Source: Symbiodinium sp. CCMP2592 (lineage: Eukaryota; Sar; Dinophyceae; Suessiales; Symbiodiniaceae). From it: a stretch of 64,000 bases of DNA. Shown here piece after piece: positions 22,401-32,880 of this stretch; position 1 is the first letter of the stretch; every line of letters begins with the position of its first letter. The notes beneath the pieces were generated by a model. It was not told the origin of the DNA. It saw nothing but the letters and a program-made list of their open reading frames with translations, and searched no databases. Location of the stretch: NCBI GenBank assembly GCA_905221615.1, contig CAJNDT010005880.1:1440001-1504000 (forward strand), read 5' to 3'. A program made the position numbers and the translations under genes.

Positions 22401-25400
22401 ACTATGAACTTTGTGAAAATCTCGCGTGGGGCCCTAACTTGCTTTGGAACCTTGCCCTCGGGCCGTAGGCCGTAGGACCGTCCGCGAAGTTTTGGTGGCT
22501 GAGGCGACCACGCCTCTTGCACCCGGCCTCCGCTACCCAACTTCCAAGTCGAGGAGGCTCTGAATCCGCGCTGTGCTGGTGCATGCGCAAAAAGTCGGCT
22601 GCACTTGAGGAAGTCTTGACAGTCTTGCTGTCTCCTTCGATGCGTCCACCAGACAAGCTGGAAATTTGGCATCCTCCCTGCAAGCTTGATAGGCTCATGC
22701 GCTTGTCATGCGAAGCCGACTGTGTGCTTCCAAGTGCGACAGGCATTTCGAAGAAGTCGTGCCATGTCGTGCCCAGGTATTCCAACTTTGAGTCTTACGA
22801 TGCGGAGCCGTCCGTGTTCAAGCATTCGACAGTACAGGTCCTTAACGGCAAGTTCTCGCTCAAGGTCCCGGTTGGTGCAATGATTACGGTGACCACAATC
22901 AAGACTGGTCAGAAGGGAAGCTTTCAAGGGATTCCGCCATCGTCCCCTTCCTTCCCTTTGGACTATGCGGACGACTTCCAGAGCTCGGTAGATTCGCAGA
23001 ATGCCAGGTGCCTGCAGTGCATCGGGCTGCAGATCCAAGTAAAAACGCTTTGCACGGGGCTGTCGCCAGGTGGTTTGCCGACCAGATCGGGTCCTTCGAG
23101 ATCCACCGAGTAGAGGATGGCAAGCGGAGCCTGAAGCAGATGGCGCCCAAGTCCAAGAGTCCAAGAAGTGGGGAGAGGAGGGGTTCCAGATGGTTCTACC
23201 AGTATCTTCGGATTGGGGCCGACAGCCTTGTCGACTTTTGTCCAGGGTTCGGTCATGTTCAGCCTTCAGACCTGGGCCATGGCCTGGCCCCAAGCGCCGG
23301 CTGCTGCTATAGCCTGTGAATGCTATAATATACTAGAGCTGAGAGCATGGGGTTTAAGCTACTCTTAAGCTACTCTAGCATGCGCTGCAACGACCAGCCG
23401 AAAACCTGCTTGAATCCACTGTTTTCCGCCACGGGTGGAGTTGCTGAGGTGCCTCTCCTTCCCATCGGCTGGACGGACAAAGGTTCCAGGGGACCCATGA
23501 CCCTCATCGGCATGCGCGAGTGGCAAGACATAAAGGTACATCTTTCCAATCGAAGTACGCAAGCCTTTCCTTGTTTTGATCTGTCGAGTGGGAGGGTGAG
23601 GGTGCCGAGAACGGAGACCCCGCCCCGAGCCATCCGAGCCCTGCCAGGTTCAAGTGTCCTTCCGGCTGCCTCCGCCAGCTGGCCGAGTGCCAGCAGATGC
23701 TGCCTGCATCGGAGTCCGGACGGATCAGATGTGGAAGAATGGCGTGGTTTTATGTGACTCGACTGTTGGATGATGTTGGATGATAGGGGGTGCGCCACTG
23801 TAGGAAAGTCCTGATGAAGCAAAAGCAACATAGCAACAGCATCAGTAGCTCAGCAGAAAATTGAGAGATGGACAGAGTTCGGTTCCGAATATGCGGAAGG
23901 TGAGAGTGGCAGGCTTGTGGAAAATTCCTGAGCACGAGGTTTCCGAATTCAGGAGCAAGCCGCCTCGGCACAAAGAGCGCTATATTGCGACTCAGTCCAC
24001 GGCTCTGTAGCTGAGGACAAAAAGGTTGTAGGGGCAGCAAGGAGTCCATGTCAAATGTCAGGGAGTGGTACCGAGGACTGTTTCCACCCTCAGCAACTCA
24101 TTGTATCTCTGACGGAACAGGTGGGTGGTAAGGAGTCGATGCCACATGTCAGGAAATATTGAGGACGACGGCGTCCTCCAATCTTACATGACTTATGCTG
24201 CCGATCAGTTTTTGACGAAACAAGATGCAGCTTGATTTTCATTTTTGCTTGTGCCACGTGCCAAGTTACAGCAAGCCTAAGAGCTTGACTGCTTAGGTAG
24301 ATTTTCAAACCACACCGCGAGACGCGAGCTGTGCAAGCCAAGCAAGTGGAGGGGAACAGTTCCTCTTGATTTACATTCGCACATTCCTGGCGTGATTTCG
24401 GCATTGGGGTCCTTAATCTTAACGCCGAGTTTGCAGTTCGCGCGGTGGTTCGTCGTCTTTCATATGTGGTTCGAGGGTGGTTTGCGCTGTTCTGGTTTCC
24501 GGTTTTCGTCGATTCGCCACCATGAAAGACAAAAGGCTGTTGCGGTCTCCGTTCTTTGGGTTTTCGCCATTAATAAGGACACAAGCCAGAAGAAGATCAT
24601 ATCAATAAGCCTACAGACGAAACGCCCTCCAATCCACCAGAAGGCTTCCAACCCAGCCTCACCCCTGAACCATGAATGCTCGTCACTTACAAAATCCTAT
24701 GATATAGGAACGTACAGAACAGTGGTCCCGACCCGCTGCTTAAACAGGGCTTAAAAGGAGGCTGGCTTCTCCATCTGAAGCGGCTCAGTCTTCGTCGCTA
24801 TAGTCAGGTCTTTACATCTCGACATTCTGCCGTTCTGTCTCTAACAAAGTTGACTAGTAAGGAGTCCAGATCACATGTCAGGAAAAAGCAAAGGTCTTTC
24901 CATCTGAAATGATTCGTTCGGCTTGATTCATTCGGCTTTCATGGGAGCCTGGTCCTTCCATACCACTGAAGGTGTAAACTACGAGGGGCATTGGGAGCTC
25001 TTGAACTCCGGACCGCCACTTCAAGGCGCATTGGTTGTGAAAGTAAGGGGAGGGCACTGTAAGTCTGATGGGAAGGCTCGGCGTGAAGTACCGCAATTCT
25101 TTCGCCGGTTTTTAAGCCACAAGTACCGTAGCCCTTATACATGATGATAAATGCACTGTGTGTGCACTTTGCCACGCTCTGCAGCTCAGGATCTACTGCT
25201 CCTGCGACGCCGATTGCCTCCGGCGTGACGAAGGTCATTGGTAGCTCCTGGCATGTGCTGTCGTTGGAAGTTGGCGGATCCAACGAGGCGCGGCTTATAT
25301 AACGAAGTTGTTGTGTTGCGTGATGTGAACGGGGATGGGGCGTGAGATGAGGAGAGAAGATGAAGTCTGCTTGCGTCGCAGGCCCAGGGTGCTCTCGACG

Positions 25401-25560
25401 GTAACGAGCTGCTGTCGGTCCCGGTGCGGGTCATGGACACAGGCAGGGAGGAGGTGGGCTCACACGTGTGGCTGAACCACCCGCGAGGCTTCGCCGCCAT
25501 TGGAGCCAACGGGTGGTTCCCCATTGAGTTCCGGAACTTCTCCGTCTCCAAGGCCAAAGC
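19483..25560 (+). CDS. GALC: Galactocerebrosidase (glycoside hydrolase family 59), multi-exon
   Basis: Galactosylceramidase removes galactose from galactosylceramide and related lipids, normally in lysosome-like compartments. The start at 19483 gives a signal peptide ([20 protein letters not shown]). Phase-consistent exons: 19483-19758, 19870-19962, 20049-20140, 20209-20227 (19 nt), 20285-20436, 20509-20563, 20691-20733, 20850-20956, 21587-21702, 21996-22027 (32 nt), 22100-22196, 22283-22425, then 22504 onward. Diagnostic segments: [44 protein letters not shown] with the acid/base Glu at 20540-20542, GKPVWASEE with the nucleophile Glu at 21623-21625, [33 protein letters not shown]. The C-terminal lectin-like part of the family is also present: 22780-22990 ([15 protein letters not shown]), 23070-23105 ([10 protein letters not shown]), 23440-23545, 23655-23755, 24926-25050 and 25380-25550 ([20 protein letters not shown]). 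Order matches animal GALC from end to end. Intron-exon borders past 22504 are approximate. All key residues are intact, so I expect an active enzyme. Confidence 0.92.
24038..24888 (+). repeat. Three dispersed copies of an approximately 27-bp element in a GALC intron
   Basis: Copies begin near 24038 (AAGGAGTCCATGTCAAATG), 24129 (AAGGAGTCGATGCCACATG) and 24860 (AAGGAGTCCAGATCACATG), each followed by TCAGG. They sit in the large intron between the 23655-23755 and 24926 exons of GALC. Related short repeats inside introns may be footprints of a mobile intron element, but no ends or target-site duplications are visible. Confidence 0.55.
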
Positions 25561-25609
25561 CCGCCTCTCTTGTCGATGCCGGGATGCCGGGCCGGCTTAC
25601 TCCGAAGAT

Positions 25610-26456
25610 GGCGCAGGTGAACCACGTGGTCCCAGCAAGCTGCTTTGTACCAATGCCTGGCACGGTGCTGACATCAGAGCCCTGTACCCGCAACGGCTAC
25701 CACCTGGAGGAGTGGCCGTGATCTGCCGTGACAGCACGAGGCTTTTTGCCGGGCTTGTCGCTTGCAGGAGCAGGCATGGGAGTTGCTTCCCTCCTACCAG
25801 TTGAAGCATGAGTCAGGCAGTGGCAAAGATGGGTTTTATAGTGGGGTTGGGCGGTTTCCGCTTGCAGGCCTTTGTGCCAGTGGCCCGGGCGCACTGGGAG
25901 CCGTGACCTTGGAGATCTGCACTAGCCTCAGCACGAATTCCGGGCTTTGCCCTCAGTGCAGTGTTTGGCTGTGAAGGCAGGTTTGTCTGCTCCAAGGCGA
26001 TTCCACGAAACCGGAGCAGCTGTTTCTGAATGACTACACCCGGGTCCGTAACGCGCTGGTAGAATTCACCTCGAAAGCCGTGCCCCTCGGATGACTTCGT
26101 CTTTGACTGTCACTGCCAGAGTGGCAAGTTGTGCACTTTCTTTGTTGGGTTCCGACGCACACTTTGCTCGCGCGGCCAGACGATGTGCCAGTGACCAGGA
26201 TGAAGCCTTTGGCGGGGGACAAGTCCGGCGCTGTGTTCGTTGGAAAGGCTGGAGACTGGAGCAAATGGACGTACTTCCCGAGTCTTGGCAGCCTGGAGCC
26301 CTCGTATTTGGGACTTGCCGTATCTTCTCTCGAGTCAGGAACACCAAGCAGCTTCGCAACCAGTACGTGGCAGAAGTCAGCCTCGGATATCCCATGTGTT
26401 TGACGGCTTGTCCGAAGACGGATCTGACGCATAAGCCTGTCAGCATCTTCTCGTAA
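25610..26456 (+). CDS. Exons resembling a ricin-type beta-trefoil lectin, probably the 3' part of GALC
   Basis: Directly after the last GALC homology come in-series segments with the spacing of a ricin B-type fold: 25620-25720 (VLTSEPCTRNGYHLEEW), 25775-25815 (WELLPSYQLKHESG), 25866-25928 (LCASGPGALGAVTLEICT), 25992-26085 (LQGDSTKPEQLFLND, then RVRNALVEF) and 26385-26440 (MCLTACPKTDL). Ricin-type repeats typically read as a Trp-containing strand, a Cys-Leu pair and a V-x-L-x-x-C strand, and this pattern is visible at least twice. No start, promoter or strong stop separates it from GALC, so I infer a carbohydrate-binding extension of that enzyme. It could instead be a small separate gene. Exon borders are not resolved. 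Confidence 0.42.
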
Positions 26457-27378
26457 GGCAGGAAACAACAAGATCGTGCTTGTCTATCTGGCAGAATCTA
26501 GCATCCACAAGTAGGCAATGCTGTCGCCAGTGTTGGCTTCCTGCTCCTTTTTGGAGCACCGCCACAGCCCGGGCCGAGACGGAATCTGGGTGCTTGACCC
26601 GCCTTTGGGTTTCATTACGCCTGATCCCTACGCCAGACTTTGAAGGCCTAGGGGAGAGGCTTTGGGCCCAAGGAACATTGAGCCTCTCTCTTGGCCCGGA
26701 GGGCCGTGGATTCAAAAGAAAGCCGGACCTTGTCTGCCTCGGGCCTTCGATTCGTCTGCGTGCGTTAGATAGCAATCTCTCAGAGTCGTGACGAGTGCGG
26801 ACGCAGGCAGGAGCTTCACCGCAACTGCGGGGCTCCATGGCCCAGCTTTCTGACTCTGGATCAGCATGAGCCGCCGTGGAATAGATCAACCTTAGAGCCT
26901 TAGAGGCCCATTCTCCGAGCCACATTCACCGGCGTGGCCTAGAAGCACCGTCCTGATTCCTGATGCCATAACGAATCCTTAGCATCACCTCCAGTGCTCC
27001 AGCTCCCATGCCGTGCACGAGATGCGTTGGACGGCAGTGCCGGGAGCCGAGATAAGCCGAGCAGCGATGCTCCTCTGCCGTGCAGCGCCGTGAGCATGCC
27101 CAGGCTTTGCCTGCCGTTCCTCGTGCGCGATGCATGTTGGAATGAAGGGAGTCGTTGCAACTCTCGCGGTGCAACCACTGCGAAGCGTGTGGATTTCATC
27201 TGTTGCTCGAAGTTGCAGGCTGTCTGCATTCCTGCGCAGCCAGATGTGCTCAAAAGTGCACCGACAGCACTCCATTAGAACTACCAGATAGCGAACCCAA
27301 TCTGCATCCGACTAGGCTCGGTTTCTGGGATGTTTCTGAAGCGCCCTCCCAAAAGTGATCTCACAGCAGCTCGAGGTC
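26457..27378. other. Intergenic, nothing recognised
   Basis: No protein family is visible in either direction. Open frames near 26440-26925 (minus) and 26994-27278 (plus) lack family features. The 5' end of the TMBIM gene may begin at its right edge. Confidence 0.4.
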
Positions 27379-29828
27379 ATGGCAGCCACTGAGCAAAGTG
27401 GCCTGACAGGAGGCCCTGGGCAATGTCAGGATGTCACGAAAAAGCATTTGATCTTGCGCACAAGTTGAAAAGTTCCACCATTCGAGGCATGTGTAAGTTG
27501 TCGGACAATTCCGTCCTCGCAGCCGCAGATTGTCGACGTCAGGCTAAGGCCACACTGTCGCACAAAGAGTTTCTTTCAGGCCCTGCCATGCTGGCCGGAA
27601 TCCGAGACGTGGATGTCCGCATGGGCCACTCGCTTCGAAGCAGTGCAGCAGTTCCTCAAAGACCCTTTCCGTTTGCGGCCACGTTTCTGCGTGTGTGTGC
27701 ACGCCTCGCGAGGCTTCATCCGGAAGGTCTATGGCATCCTCGGCGCTCAGATGGTCGTTACGACGATCATTGCGAGCCACTCCCCGAGACTGGCGTGTAA
27801 CCGCAGTGTAGCTCTGCAAGTTGAACGATGGCCCGAGCAGTACGAAGACTTCCTGTTGACGGTACCAGTGAGGGAGTTTCGAAGATCTGTCTCCGAGGGC
27901 ACGACCTAGCTCAAGCACCGCCATTGATTTGCCGATTTGCTGTGACGGCTGCGCCAACTAGCCTTCACAGCAGGTTTGATCACCATCTACGGTGAGCATT
28001 TGGCCAAAGCCTTGGATGAATTCTTTTGGCTCATCTGTGAGAGCTTTGACAGAGGTGAAGTACAACCCGGCTTTGGTGACCTCCCTGATGGTCGTCTCAA
28101 TGGTCGCATCCTTTTGAACAGTTCAGCAAAATGCACAGTATGCTGGCTGTGCGAAGCTTTCCCACTGACAAGCTGAAGGTCATGTCAATCAGCTGGGCAC
28201 CCAGCATGTGCTGCAGTGTGTCGCACTTGCAAAGTCGGTATGTTCCTATGTGGCGGCAAGATACGCCGACATGCGGGAAACTCGTAGATATTATTGTCAT
28301 GTGGCACAGCCATCACCAATGGATTCTCTCCAAACTTCGAACTGCGTTTCCATTGCGATCTCTTGTGTTACGGCTTGTCGGCCGCCAAGGCACGATGTGC
28401 GTCTTCATCTGCTGCCCTGACACTATGCGAAAATCGCCAACGAACTACTTGCTGTCCCTTGCCTTTGCATTTGGCGGCCGCTTGAATGCTCGGGTGGGCG
28501 CAGCTGAGGCTCCTTTGCTTCACAGTGGCCGAGTCTGTCATGGTAGGCCTGTTGCATCACGTTGCCATTGCCATTGCACGCTCCGTTAGAGATGTTAGAG
28601 CGGCAGAGGATGTCAGCCTATCTGGGCAAGGAAGCTCCGCATGTAACATGTTTAGCGTTTCCCTTTCCATTCCAGGATTGCTTTTTATGTCGCCGCAGGT
28701 TTCATCTGTGTCCAGTACACGGTCCAGTCTGTGCTCGTGACCCTGGGCATCACTGCCCCGCGGCGTGGTAAAGCGTCATCTACGACATGCTTCGATGTTG
28801 TTAAGTTTGCGGCCATTGCTGCTGCACACAGAGGCTGCGCTGGTGCTGGCTCTTTCTCTATTTGCCCTTCAGACAACGCCCCTTCGTGGCAAGTACGGCA
28901 GAAGGGTGCAGTGCGGTTTGAAAATGATCAGGCCCGTCTTGCAATCGGCGGGGACAGGTACGACTTTACCGGCTTCATGCCCTACCTGTTTGCCCTGGTA
29001 TGCAGCCTCTGCTTGTTCGGCCTCGTGATGTCCATTTTCGCCTGGACGGGAGCCCTGAGCACTGGCGCCTTCAAGGTGTTGCGACTCGGTAGGATCCGAG
29101 TTTTGTAGGCATGCTCGACGAGTTTAAGCGGTGCTTGTTCTTCTTTTGCTCTTTCTCTATCTCTATCTCGCGTGTCTTTCTTTACCTCTCTCAGACTGCC
29201 CTGTCATGTACACAAGGAACATGATCTATGCTGGTCTTGGCGCGATAATCTTCTCGTTTTACATCATCTTCGATACCCAGTTGATTGTGGGAGGGAAGCA
29301 CAACAAGTTCAGGCCGGCCCGGTTGAACCCAATACTGCTAGGGCACGCATGCTTCACGTAGTCATAACCTGGTCATAGCAGTGTTTTGATCTCAGCGACC
29401 CACGCATCGGAGCTCGCTTCTCAACAGGGCCTCATTGCAAGCATCTCTTGACGCGTGGCCACACTTTGCGGGTGCGAGTGGCGGAAAGTTCCAAGGGCAT
29501 GAGCACCTGAGCGACTTGAAGCTTGGTATGGAAGCAAGCCTGCCATTCGGTCTGAAAGAACTTTAAGACGGAGGGCGTATTTTTTGTGCAAGCGCCTGCA
29601 AACTTTTTAGACTGACCAGGGCCCGTTGAGCCGCGTCATCCGCCATTGCCATCCGTTTTCTGGTGCAGGTTCAGCATTGACGACTACTGCATGGCAGCAG
29701 CCCGGCTCAACGTATCCTGTGTCACTTGTTGTGGCAAGTCTTGCATTCGCTAGGCGATCAACATCTATGTCGACATCATTCAGCTCTTTTTGTTCTTGCT
29801 GCAGCTCTTGGGCGACCGCCGCAATTGA
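27379..29828 (+). CDS. TMBIM / Bax inhibitor-1 family multi-pass membrane protein (Lifeguard-like)
   Basis: Members are small proteins with seven helices in ER, Golgi or other membranes that act as calcium leak channels and cell-death modulators. The likely start is ATG 27379 (MAATEQSG), though the first joins are unresolved. Resolved exons: up to 27624 (DVDVRMG), 27713 onward (FIRKVYGILGAQMVVTTIIAS), up to 28450 (FICCPDTMRKSPTNYLL), 28509-28546 (CFTVAESVMV), 28699-28754 (ICVQYTVQSVLVTLGIT), 28834-28892 (ALVLALSLFALQT), 28958-29080 (YDFTGFMPYLFALVCSLCLF), 29217-29306 (IYAGLGAIIFSFYIIFDTQL), 29669-29696 (FSIDDYCMA) and 29754-29828 (INIYVDIIQLFLFLLQLLGD, stop 29826). The D-T-Q-L motif and the final D-I-I-Q-L-F helix are family signatures. 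All resolved introns keep phase. Eight introns placed: six GC and two GT donors. The segment between the first and second TM helices (27775-28380) is only roughly placed. Confidence 0.92.
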
Positions 29829-31101
29829 GACTGCTGGATTTCGGCGGAGAGAAGATGTGCTCGAAGACGGGCTCGCCGATGCTTTTCCGTCGTGCGCCGA
29901 TGAGAAGCTGAATTCGCCCGAGAGTTTACCAAGCCCTGGAGCCAAAACCGTGCGGGTTCCGTTGCCAGTGGGTGTAGCAATTCTGGAACAAGTTCCTGCA
30001 AGGAATTGAGGTCCTTGATTGTTGTGTTCGCCAGGTGTTTCCAAGGTCTCCTGCAGAGATCTGCGATGTGTGGGTGCCCCAGAAAAGACGCAAATCCGGT
30101 TCAGACCGGCCCATGACTCCTGGCCCAGGTCGAACCGCAGCTGCGAGAAAACTCTGTCGGGCACCAGCCTTTCGATGCCCTCGAAGTTATTTCAGGCCTT
30201 GGCCTTTTCCCTCAGAAGCCGCGGAATCTCAGAACTGAAGAATCTCTTCCTTCCAGGCTTTGGCGGCCGTTGAGCAGGAGGCCTCCAAAAAATCTTCGCA
30301 TGCTTCGCGCTTCGAAAAGAGAAGGAGAACTCAAAACGCCAGGTGGGCGTGCCCCCGTCCTCGAAGCGTCGAGCTCACGAGCTGGATCCTCGGAGCACCT
30401 CAGCTCAGGGCCTTGGCTTGTAGAGTTTTCTTTTGCTTTCCGCTTCGAGGCCTGGTGCCATGGTTCGCCCGCAGGGTGCGCAGGCAGAGCCCCAGGGTCG
30501 TCATCGACGACTGGTGCCGGCGAGGATCATGGGAGAAGTGTGGAGCTGTCAATCACCCACTTGTTTCAGCCCGTAGCCGACCTTCAACCGAACCCTGAAG
30601 TCCAAAACCTCGCCCCCATTGTGTTTGGTCCCCGAGTTGCAGGGAGTTCTTTGGCCGAAGTGCAGACGTATTCTGGCTTTGCTATATCGGCATGGCTCAG
30701 AAACCAGACATGACAATTGAACTGCTCCCTTTTCCGAGTGCAAGCTTGGTAGTTAAGGAAAGCCATGAGCCATGAACCCCTCCTTTACAAAGTAGCTTAC
30801 CACCTTGGCCATGCCGTGGACCTGAGAGTGTCCCAGACCTCCACACCCTTCAACAGACACTTCTTTATCTTGGCAGCAGATTGCTTGGGCCTTCCTTTCG
30901 GTCGCCATGGGCCAGCGATGCCCCTGCCGCGAGATCAAGGCACCATCACGGGGCTCATAGCTGCAGATGGGTCCTTTCAAGGGTGGTGCTGTGTGGTTTG
31001 TCTTGCTTAGCCAAAGTGCCACACCCGCCTGCTGAGCGGCCCCGGCTTCCGCAAGTGTAGGTCGTGAAATCTCATGGCAGGCCTCATGCAAAGCTTACTA
31101 G

Positions 31102-31281
31102 TATGACATTAGAAATTGCTGGCTCACCGACACACGCGGACCTTTCGAGGATGTGGCTGCCCAAGATGCCCCCGGTGAGGGGGAGGTGCACGCCATAGCC
31201 CAGGAGACCGAGCCTGCGCTCTCACGTCATAGCTTCATCCTGCGCAATGCGCCATCCGAGCGCTGCTGCATGCTTTCTTGA
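31102..31281 (+). CDS. Possible terminal exon ending in a CaaX-like box (CMLS)
   Basis: An open stretch on + ends at stop 31279-31281 and reads acidic, then SRHSFILRNAPSERCCMLS at its C-terminus. A terminal Cys-Met-Leu-Ser fits the CaaX consensus for farnesylation, and a second Cys precedes it, as in many lipidated signalling proteins. It has no initiating Met within reach, so it would be the last exon of an unplaced gene between 29.9 and 31.1 kb. The coding call rests on composition and on the tail alone. Confidence 0.25.
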   Translation, partial: YDIRNCWLTDTRGPFEDVAAQDAPGEGEVHAIAQETEPALSRHSFILRNAPSERCCMLS

Positions 31282-32188
31282 GAGGAGAAGACGGAACCAC
31301 TCAGCACCACAGCGGATGCCAAGGCCGTCAATCTTGGAGCTTGTAGGGCTCGGCATAAGCCTCAAATTGTGAAAGCCGAAGTGTTTCGGGCCTTGAAACT
31401 TTGGTAGCTTCCAAGCTCGACATGCATGACACATGACGCGGCCTGCAACTCTTCATATTATTGTCCGGAATCTGGGGAAAAGCATTAACACCGGCTACAT
31501 GGGCGTGCGGCCTTTCGGGCTCTGATCCACGAACTTGGCTGGGCCAGTCCGAGGCTAACAACCGAGACTCGAAAGGATGCGAGGTGTGGATGGGGCATTC
31601 GTGCGCCAGGATATCGGCATCGGCTGCCGAAGCCGGAACCGAACCATCCTGAAGTCTCCTCACATGTTAAGCCAGCCCGGGCCTGCCTGCATGCACTAAA
31701 CACAGCCTTGAATCCCTCGTGCCGAGATTGATTTAGTTTCGCCATGTGGGATGTATGCATACGTCTATGACTGGGTTCAAACGCACGTATGTATGTATGC
31801 ATGCATCTAATAAGATCTATGTGTGCGTATGCAGTGAGAGAGCTGCAGGTCCTCCCCATGACGAAGCCAGGGGAGGTCAAGGCCTTGCCAGCTGTTGAGC
31901 GGAAGATGCCTTGGGTGCTGCCCCCCGGGGGGAAGCTCACAGCCGAGACCTCAGTGCCTTGTGGGCTACAACAGCATTTGCCTTAAAGTTGGAACAGTGC
32001 CCGAATGCCCTAGCTAAAGAGACCGTAGAGAACCACAGAGTACACAATTTTGTTTAGCCTCCGACACTAGGGGATGTGTTGCAAGGGCAAAAAAAGACTT
32101 CGCGTGTGACATGTACCCGCAGTATTGAATTAGAGAATAGTGGCAGCAACAGCAAAACAGGAGCAGCAAAGGTAGCAGTAGCAGTTTG

Positions 32189-32230
32189 GCGGCGGTGGTG
32201 GTGGTGGTGGTGGCGGCGGTGGTGGTGGTA
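32189..32230. repeat. (GGT/GGC)n trinucleotide repeat
   Basis: A short tract of GGT units interspersed with GGC makes polyGly/polyVal on + and polyPro on minus. It lies upstream of the AIG1-like gene. Confidence 0.9.
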
Positions 32231-32359
32231 GTCGTCTAAACAGGCAAGAATGATACATCGGCCCGCTAGTGCCGAGTGAAGTCAATAAGAACAGGAGGAA
32301 GCTTGGGTTGCCATGTGGGGCCAAAACATGGACGAAGCAAGAACAACAATGCAGGAACG

Positions 32360-32540
32360 AGGGGCCATTAAGGCTTGTCCCCACTGCCATCAAACCTACC
32401 ACCGCCGCCACCTGAAGCACCTGCTCCTGCACCAGCGCCACAGTTACGGTTCTCTTGCCTGCCCTGTGGAGGGTTCTTTGCATTCGAACAAGAACGTGCG
32501 TGCGCTGCTGGCAACTGGCAAGAGGGGAAGCAAATTAGGG
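32360..32540 (+). CDS. Proline-rich exon candidate upstream of the AIG1-like GTPase
   Basis: The frame reads LPPPPPEAPAPAPAPQLRFS, then CLPCGGFFAFEQERACAAGN. Pro/Ala composition followed by a Cys-x-x-Cys-Gly segment looks coding rather than random, and it precedes the GTPase on the same strand by about 350 bases, so it could be its N-terminal region. The alternative frame of the same DNA gives a pseudo zinc-finger pattern that I reject. Confidence 0.3.
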
Positions 32541-32880
32541 TTGCGGTCTCTTACGTTCCCTTGTGTGGCTTGGTCCACGCGTCGTCAGTGTCCTCGTCCG
32601 ATTCCTTCCAACATCACAGAATGTCTGGGTCGATGTCATGGCTACCGTGTCCAGCACGTCGCTCTCTTCGGGGATGCAGCTCGGACATATCCTCGAGCAC
32701 TGTGAGTGGTGGCATTGACTTCTCTTAGTGCGCTTTCTTGCTTTGTCACCTCTTGCACATTGCTTCTTCGGCGTCGAGTTTGGCCCTGGAGAGAAGCTCG
32801 GGGCTGGGCCCCGAGCACGAGATCAAAACCGCCAGGAGAGAGAATTTCGGGCTGGCACGAGGTGTGTGCACGCGACTCAG

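Larger units (their letters stand above)
29829..32300. other. Unassigned region between TMBIM and AIG1 genes
   Basis: About 2.5 kb without a recognised family. Open frames on + near 30260-30713 and 30765-31010 could hold exons but show no motif I can name. The minus-strand frame 29607-30164 is the antisense of the TMBIM 3' exons. One exon-like stretch is listed separately at 31102-31281. Confidence 0.35.

Noticed and set aside
29607-30164. 185-aa minus-strand ORF
   Set aside because: It is antisense to the last TMBIM exons, which are firmly placed on +.
32376-32440. C2H2-like zinc finger (CPHCHQTYHRRHLKHLLLHQRH)
   Set aside because: The same DNA in the next frame gives a proline-rich segment with better flanking continuity. 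The finger pattern arises from CCACCG/CACCTG codons, and its spacing is wrong for C2H2.
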